Source: Lachnospiraceae bacterium (lineage in GTDB: Bacteria; Bacillota_A; Clostridia; Lachnospirales; Lachnospiraceae). From it: 9,934 nucleotides of DNA. Numbering within the stretch: the stretch's first letter is position 1; each line of letters begins with the position of its first letter. The notes below the pieces were generated by a model. It worked only from the letters and a program-made list of their open reading frames with translations. It had not been told where the DNA came from and made no database searches. The stretch lies in NCBI GenBank assembly GCA_017542725.1, contig JAFXWR010000117.1, positions 1 to 9,934 on the forward strand, read 5' to 3'. The translations under genes and the position numbers were made by a program. This document shows positions 6,401-9,934 of this stretch, in pieces.

Positions 6401-7990
6401 GTGGAAAGTGTAAGATTTTTGATAGCAAGTATAATTCTGATTGTACTTGCTATTTTAAAACAAGTTCATATAATGCAACTTAATTCTTATAATCTTGACC
6501 AGCAAATTATATGGTATAAGAAAAATTTTGCGTCATTTGCACTTAATATTGGATTACTAATTTCTACTATATTATTTTATGAGCTGCGGTTTATTCTTGC
6601 ATACTATCTTATCATAATTTCAATGATAGGTATGTTGATAGAAAATATACCAAGAAAGTATAAGAAAAAATTGGTATACACTGCAAGAATTAAAAGGCTC
6701 ATTTTTGTTTGTGTATTAATTTTTACAGCTTTGATTGCTGGATTTTGGTTTAAAACTAAAAATATTAAATATATATTGTATGTTGCCTCACTTAGTCCTG
6801 TGATAATTTTTATCGCTTATCTTATATGTCTTCCTATTGAAAATTCGCTAAGAAAAAAGTTTATGAATGAGGCAAAAAATATAATAGATGCCAATGACAA
6901 TCTTTGCGTGATAGGAATTACAGGTAGTTTTGGGAAGACAAGCGTCAAGTTTTATCTAGATAGAATTTTAAAATCTAAATATTCTGTCTGTAAAACTCCT
7001 GAGAGCTTTAATACTGCTATGGGAGCTACACTTACTATAAAAAATGGCTTAAGGAATATTGACGACATATTTATCTGTGAGATGGGAGCAAGGAGAGTCG
7101 GAGATATTAAAGAGATTTGTGACATAGTATCACCAAATGGTGCAATAATAACTGATGTAGGCAATATGCATCTTGATACATTTAAAACTATAGATAATGT
7201 GCTTAATACAAAGTTTGAACTTGTTGAGTCAGCTATTAAGAATAATCATACAGAGAAATTTGGGGATGTGCCAATTCTTGTAAATGGTGATAATGAACTT
7301 ATAAGGAAGAAGGTAATTGATTGTTTTGGAATTACTGAGCAAAGATTTATAAAGTATTATGGATTAAATCCAAGCGAAAAGTCAATATTTGATTTTTATG
7401 CAGATAATGTAGCTGCAAGTGCAAGCGGAACTAAGTTTAGATTTAATTCAAATAGCTTTGGTAGCGATGAATTTGTAACAAAGCTGCTTGGAAAATACAA
7501 TATAATGAATTTAGTTGCAGCGATTTCATACTCACTATTATTGGGAGTTGATATGCCAACTATAAAAAATGTTGTGAAGAGTATAGAACCCGTGCCACAT
7601 AGATTACAGATGTTATCTTATGGCACAAATGATATAATTATTGATGATGCATATAACTCAAATCCACTTGGCGCAAGAAATGCAGTTGATGTGCTTTCGT
7701 CATTTGAAGGATATGTGAAAGTGATAATAACTCCTGGCATGGTGGAGTTGAATGACAAGCAGGATGAAGAAAATGAGAGTTTTGCAGAATATGCAGGAAA
7801 CAAGGTTGACTATGCTATAGTAGTTGGTCATACCAATAAACTTGCTCTTGATAGAGGATTTGAAAAAACTCTTGCGGAAGATAGGTTGATTGACATTGAA
7901 AAAGTTGAAGATGCTATAAACTATGCAAGACTGAATATAGATGGTAAGAAAGTAATTTTACTTGAGAATGATTTGAGCGATAATTATTAA
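6401..7990 (+). CDS. murF: Membrane-anchored MurF-like Mur ligase (UDP-MurNAc-tripeptide D-Ala-D-Ala ligase)
   Basis: The probable role is ATP-driven addition of D-Ala-D-Ala to the peptidoglycan precursor. It has 529 residues from GTG 6401. Five hydrophobic helices fill the N-terminus (about 6-19, 46-60, 64-80, 100-117, 124-144), with MQLNSYNLDQQIIWYKKN as a loop between the first two. The Mur ligase core starts directly afterwards: ATP loop GITGSFGKTS at 172-181 (Lys179), NTAMG, Glu227 in EMGARRVGDI, His257 in GNMHLDTF, and Lys271 in TKFEL, the position usually carbamylated. The C-terminal domain has HRLQ at 400-403, DDAYNSNP at 415-422 and PGMVEL at 445-450, the MurF-type signatures, and ends in LLENDLSDNY. 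The canonical MurF N-terminal UDP-MurNAc-binding domain is absent. The adjacent ddl supports the MurF role, but a ligase for another substrate remains possible. Confidence 0.8.
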   Translation: MESVRFLIASIILIVLAILKQVHIMQLNSYNLDQQIIWYKKNFASFALNIGLLISTILFYELRFILAYYLIIISMIGMLIENIPRKYKKKLVYTARIKRLIFVCVLIFTALIAGFWFKTKNIKYILYVASLSPVIIFIAYLICLPIENSLRKKFMNEAKNIIDANDNLCVIGITGSFGKTSVKFYLDRILKSKYSVCKTPESFNTAMGATLTIKNGLRNIDDIFICEMGARRVGDIKEICDIVSPNGAIITDVGNMHLDTFKTIDNVLNTKFELVESAIKNNHTEKFGDVPILVNGDNELIRKKVIDCFGITEQRFIKYYGLNPSEKSIFDFYADNVAASASGTKFRFNSNSFGSDEFVTKLLGKYNIMNLVAAISYSLLLGVDMPTIKNVVKSIEPVPHRLQMLSYGTNDIIIDDAYNSNPLGARNAVDVLSSFEGYVKVIITPGMVELNDKQDEENESFAEYAGNKVDYAIVVGHTNKLALDRGFEKTLAEDRLIDIEKVEDAINYARLNIDGKKVILLENDLSDNY

Positions 7991-8023
7991 TAAAGATTTT
8001 TATAACTTAGGAGAGAACAAATT

Positions 8024-9241
8024 ATGAAACTTAATATTGCGATAGTATTTGGTGGAAAGTCTACAGAACATGAGGTGTCAGTAATTTCTGCACTTCAGGC
8101 GATAGAGAATATTGATAAGGATAAGTATAATGTTATTGCTATTTATATGGATAAAAAAGGCGATTTTTATTTTAGCAAAGATAATTTATTGACTGATTCT
8201 AAAAATTATAAAAATATTAATTCTCTATTGTCAAAATGCAATAATGTATATTTTGTAAAAGAAAAAAATCATACTTACATTAGAGAAGTTAATGCTGGAT
8301 TATTTGGAAATAAGCTAAATGAAATTATAGATGTAGCATTTCCTATAGTGCATGGGACAAATGTGGAGGATGGTAATTTGCAAGGGTATTTCCATACATT
8401 AAATCTTCCAATAGTTGGACCAGATACATTGTCATCTGCAGTAAGTATGGATAAGTATGTGATGAAAGAATACTGTAAAGCAATAGGAATTCCAGTCATT
8501 GATGCATTGAGATTTGACAAAAATGATTATAAAGAAGTTGATAAACTGATTAAGCGAGTAAAAGATGAAATTAGCTATCCAGTTATTGTAAAGCCCGTAA
8601 ACCTTGGCTCGAGCATTGGCATAAAGAAAGCAACTGATGAATCCGGGCTTAGAGAAGCCTTGGAACTTGCATTTAGTTTTGCTGATATTATATTGATAGA
8701 GAAGGCAATTACAAATTTAAAAGAAATAAACTGTGCTGTGCTTGGTAACAAATTTGATGCAGAATGCAGTGCACTTGAAGAACCATTTGGACATGATGAG
8801 ATATTGTCATTTGCTGATAAGTACATGGGCGGAGGCGGTGCTAAAGGTGGAAAAGTTGGTGCGAAGTCAAATGCTGTAGGGGCGAGCACTGCGAGCCCAA
8901 ACAAACTCGGAGCAAAAAGTGGCATGGCAAGTCTCAGCAGAAAAGTCCCTGCTGACTTGGATGAAGAAACTTCTGATGAAATCAAAACTTATGCAAAAAA
9001 AATATTTAAGTATATAGGATGTAGTGGGGTGGCAAGGATAGACTTTATAATAGATAAAGATACTAAAAAAGTTTATGCAAATGAAATTAATCCTATACCT
9101 GGCTCGTTGTCTTTTTATCTATTTAAGCCACTTGGTATGGAGTATAAAGAACTACTTGATAAACTTATAAATATTGCTATAGAAAATTATAAGGATCAAG
9201 AAAGGCTCAAGTTCTCGTTTGAGAATAACTTATTGGCATAG
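8024..9241 (+). CDS. ddl: D-alanine--D-alanine ligase with an enlarged active-site loop
   Basis: This is a cytosolic ATP-grasp enzyme that joins two D-alanines for the end of the peptidoglycan stem peptide, the dipeptide used by the MurF-like ligase encoded just upstream. It has 405 residues, longer than the usual 300-370. Motifs in order: VFGGKSTEHEVS with Glu15, the ATP-grasp strand KPVNLGSSIGI at 190-199, Tyr267 in FADKYM, GVARIDFI, and the metal-binding NEINPIPGS at 353-361. Keeping Tyr at 267 fits a D-Ala rather than D-lactate acceptor, since in D-Lac ligases this tyrosine is changed. Residues about 269-301 are a Gly/Ala/Lys/Ser-rich insertion whose DNA is much richer in G+C than its surroundings. 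AGGAGA at 8009-8014 lies 9 bases before the ATG. The gap to the upstream gene is 33 bases, with no terminator seen. Confidence 0.9.
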   Translation: MKLNIAIVFGGKSTEHEVSVISALQAIENIDKDKYNVIAIYMDKKGDFYFSKDNLLTDSKNYKNINSLLSKCNNVYFVKEKNHTYIREVNAGLFGNKLNEIIDVAFPIVHGTNVEDGNLQGYFHTLNLPIVGPDTLSSAVSMDKYVMKEYCKAIGIPVIDALRFDKNDYKEVDKLIKRVKDEISYPVIVKPVNLGSSIGIKKATDESGLREALELAFSFADIILIEKAITNLKEINCAVLGNKFDAECSALEEPFGHDEILSFADKYMGGGGAKGGKVGAKSNAVGASTASPNKLGAKSGMASLSRKVPADLDEETSDEIKTYAKKIFKYIGCSGVARIDFIIDKDTKKVYANEINPIPGSLSFYLFKPLGMEYKELLDKLINIAIENYKDQERLKFSFENNLLA

Positions 9242-9245
9242 AAGT

Positions 9246-9836
9246 ATGAGAATTACAGAGATTAATTTAGAAAAGGTTATAGGGCTTAATTCAAAGATTC
9301 CATCAAACAACATGATGGAATTTGTTTTGGTTGGCAGGTCCAATGTGGGGAAGTCGTCGTTTATAAATGCAATATCAAATAGAAATAATTATGCCCATAC
9401 ATCATCTACACCTGGTAAGACTAGGACAATAAACTATTATCTAGTCAATGGAAGGTTTTACTTAGTTGACTTACCGGGATATGGTTATGCTAAGGCAAGC
9501 ATAGAAGAGCAGAATAATTGGGCTACATTTATTAATAAATATTTAAAAACTAGTGATAAGATTGAAGAGATAATTTTGATTGTAGATATAAGACATAAGC
9601 CAAGTGAAAAAGATTGTCAGATGTTTTCTTTTATTGTGTCTGCTACAGGTTATGAGCCGATAGTGATAGCAACAAAGCTTGATAAAATAAAAAAAAGTGA
9701 AATTAAAAAAAATGTAGAGATGATACGAGATGAATTAGGGGCTACTGAGAATTGTGAAATCATTCCGTTCTCCTCAGAGAAAAAAGATGGTGTCAAAGAT
9801 TTTTTAAAGATACTATCGAGAATTGTAGATGAGTAG
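9246..9836 (+). CDS. engB: Ribosome biogenesis GTP-binding protein EngB/YsxC
   Basis: This is a TrmE-Era-EngA-EngB-type GTPase needed for late assembly of the 50S ribosomal subunit. From ATG 9246 it has 196 residues, the usual family length. The GTPase motifs are complete: G1 GRSNVGKSS at 30-38, the G2 region TPGKTRTINYY at 55-65, G3 DLPGYGYA at 75-82, G4 TKLDK at 143-147, and a G5-type SSEKKDG at 176-182. An upstream TTG at 9219 would add nine residues overlapping the end of ddl; the family N-terminus fits the ATG better. No strong Shine-Dalgarno is visible. The gene starts only 4 bases after the ddl stop, so it is probably translated by ribosomes finishing ddl. It is the last gene before a strong terminator. 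Confidence 0.96.
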   Translation: MRITEINLEKVIGLNSKIPSNNMMEFVLVGRSNVGKSSFINAISNRNNYAHTSSTPGKTRTINYYLVNGRFYLVDLPGYGYAKASIEEQNNWATFINKYLKTSDKIEEIILIVDIRHKPSEKDCQMFSFIVSATGYEPIVIATKLDKIKKSEIKKNVEMIRDELGATENCEIIPFSSEKKDGVKDFLKILSRIVDE

Positions 9837-9840
9837 TATA

Positions 9841-9865
9841 GCCCTGAATGAATCAGGGCCTTTTT
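9841..9865 (+). terminator. Intrinsic terminator of the gdpP-engB gene cluster
   Basis: GCCCTGA (9841-9847) pairs perfectly with TCAGGGC (9853-9859) around a 5-base loop. One C and then five Ts follow (9861-9865). The hairpin starts 4 bases after the engB stop and is the first clear terminator after gdpP. Confidence 0.9.
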
Positions 9866-9867
9866 GA

Positions 9868-9934
9868 CTAATGATTTCTGTCTAGCTTTCTAATTACTTG
9901 CGTTACTATACTTCTGAAAAGAAAGTCAGTCCTA
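9868..9934 (-). CDS. Possible C-terminal end of a minus-strand gene running out of the window
   Basis: Read on the minus strand, one frame is open from the window edge to a TAG at 9870-9868, giving 21 residues (RTDFLFRSIV, then TQVIRKLDRNH). The amphipathic, charged composition resembles a protein tail, and the convergent arrangement after a terminator would be natural. A stretch this short can be open by chance, so this is only a pointer to check the next contig segment. Confidence 0.22.
   Translation of the reverse strand, partial: RTDFLFRSIVTQVIRKLDRNH

Noticed and set aside
8575..8985. A 136-codon open frame on the minus strand opposite ddl, rich in Pro, Ser and Ala
   Set aside because: It is the antisense shadow of the GC-rich loop insertion in ddl, has no ribosome binding site, and overlaps a well-supported gene. 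The other antisense open frames within gdpP, rplI, dnaB, the murF-like gene and ddl were rejected for the same reason.
9219..9245. TTG at 9219 as the engB start
   Set aside because: It adds nine residues encoded within the ddl end. The ATG at 9246 gives the usual EngB length and N-terminus.

Overview
The window is AT-rich (roughly one third G+C by eye) and looks like a chromosomal stretch of a low-GC Gram-positive anaerobe, most likely class Clostridia. Three things point there: the gdpP-rplI-dnaB gene order typical of Firmicutes, a clostridial-style D-Ala-D-Ala ligase next to a membrane-anchored Mur ligase, and AT-rich codon use. I cannot fix the genus. I see no mobile element, CRISPR array, tRNA or rRNA, and no stretch longer than about 100 bases without a gene.

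Layout. (1) Positions 2-301 hold the C-terminal end of a gene cut by the window edge, probably a glycosyltransferase, closed by a strong terminator. (2) Positions 359-1396 encode a predicted GH25 lysozyme lipoprotein. (3) Positions 1407-2345 on the minus strand encode an orphan radical SAM enzyme. It converges on the lysozyme gene, and a single hairpin spans both stop codons. (4) The short gap between the radical SAM gene and gdpP carries two back-to-back promoters built on the same 13-base sequence. Each places its -10 hexamer exactly 8 bases before an ATG, so both mRNAs may be leaderless. (5) From 2461 to 9836 six genes run on the plus strand with almost no gaps: gdpP, rplI, dnaB, a membrane-anchored murF-like ligase, ddl and engB. 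They end at a terminator at 9841-9865 and are likely one operon. (6) The last about 65 bases may hold the end of a minus-strand gene that continues outside the window.

How the genes fit together. GdpP degrades c-di-AMP, a signal that in Firmicutes controls osmotic balance and cell-wall stress. bL9 is a ribosomal protein, DnaB is the replicative helicase, Ddl makes the D-Ala-D-Ala dipeptide, the MurF-like ligase would attach it to the peptidoglycan precursor, and EngB is a GTPase for 50S subunit assembly. The putative operon therefore joins growth functions (replication, ribosome, wall precursor) to a wall/osmotic second messenger.

Most of the window is ordinary housekeeping content, and I do not see a clearly new multi-gene system. 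The best leads are the mirrored leaderless-type promoters, the Mur ligase whose usual UDP-sugar-binding domain is replaced by membrane helices, and a GC-rich low-complexity insertion in the active-site loop region of Ddl.
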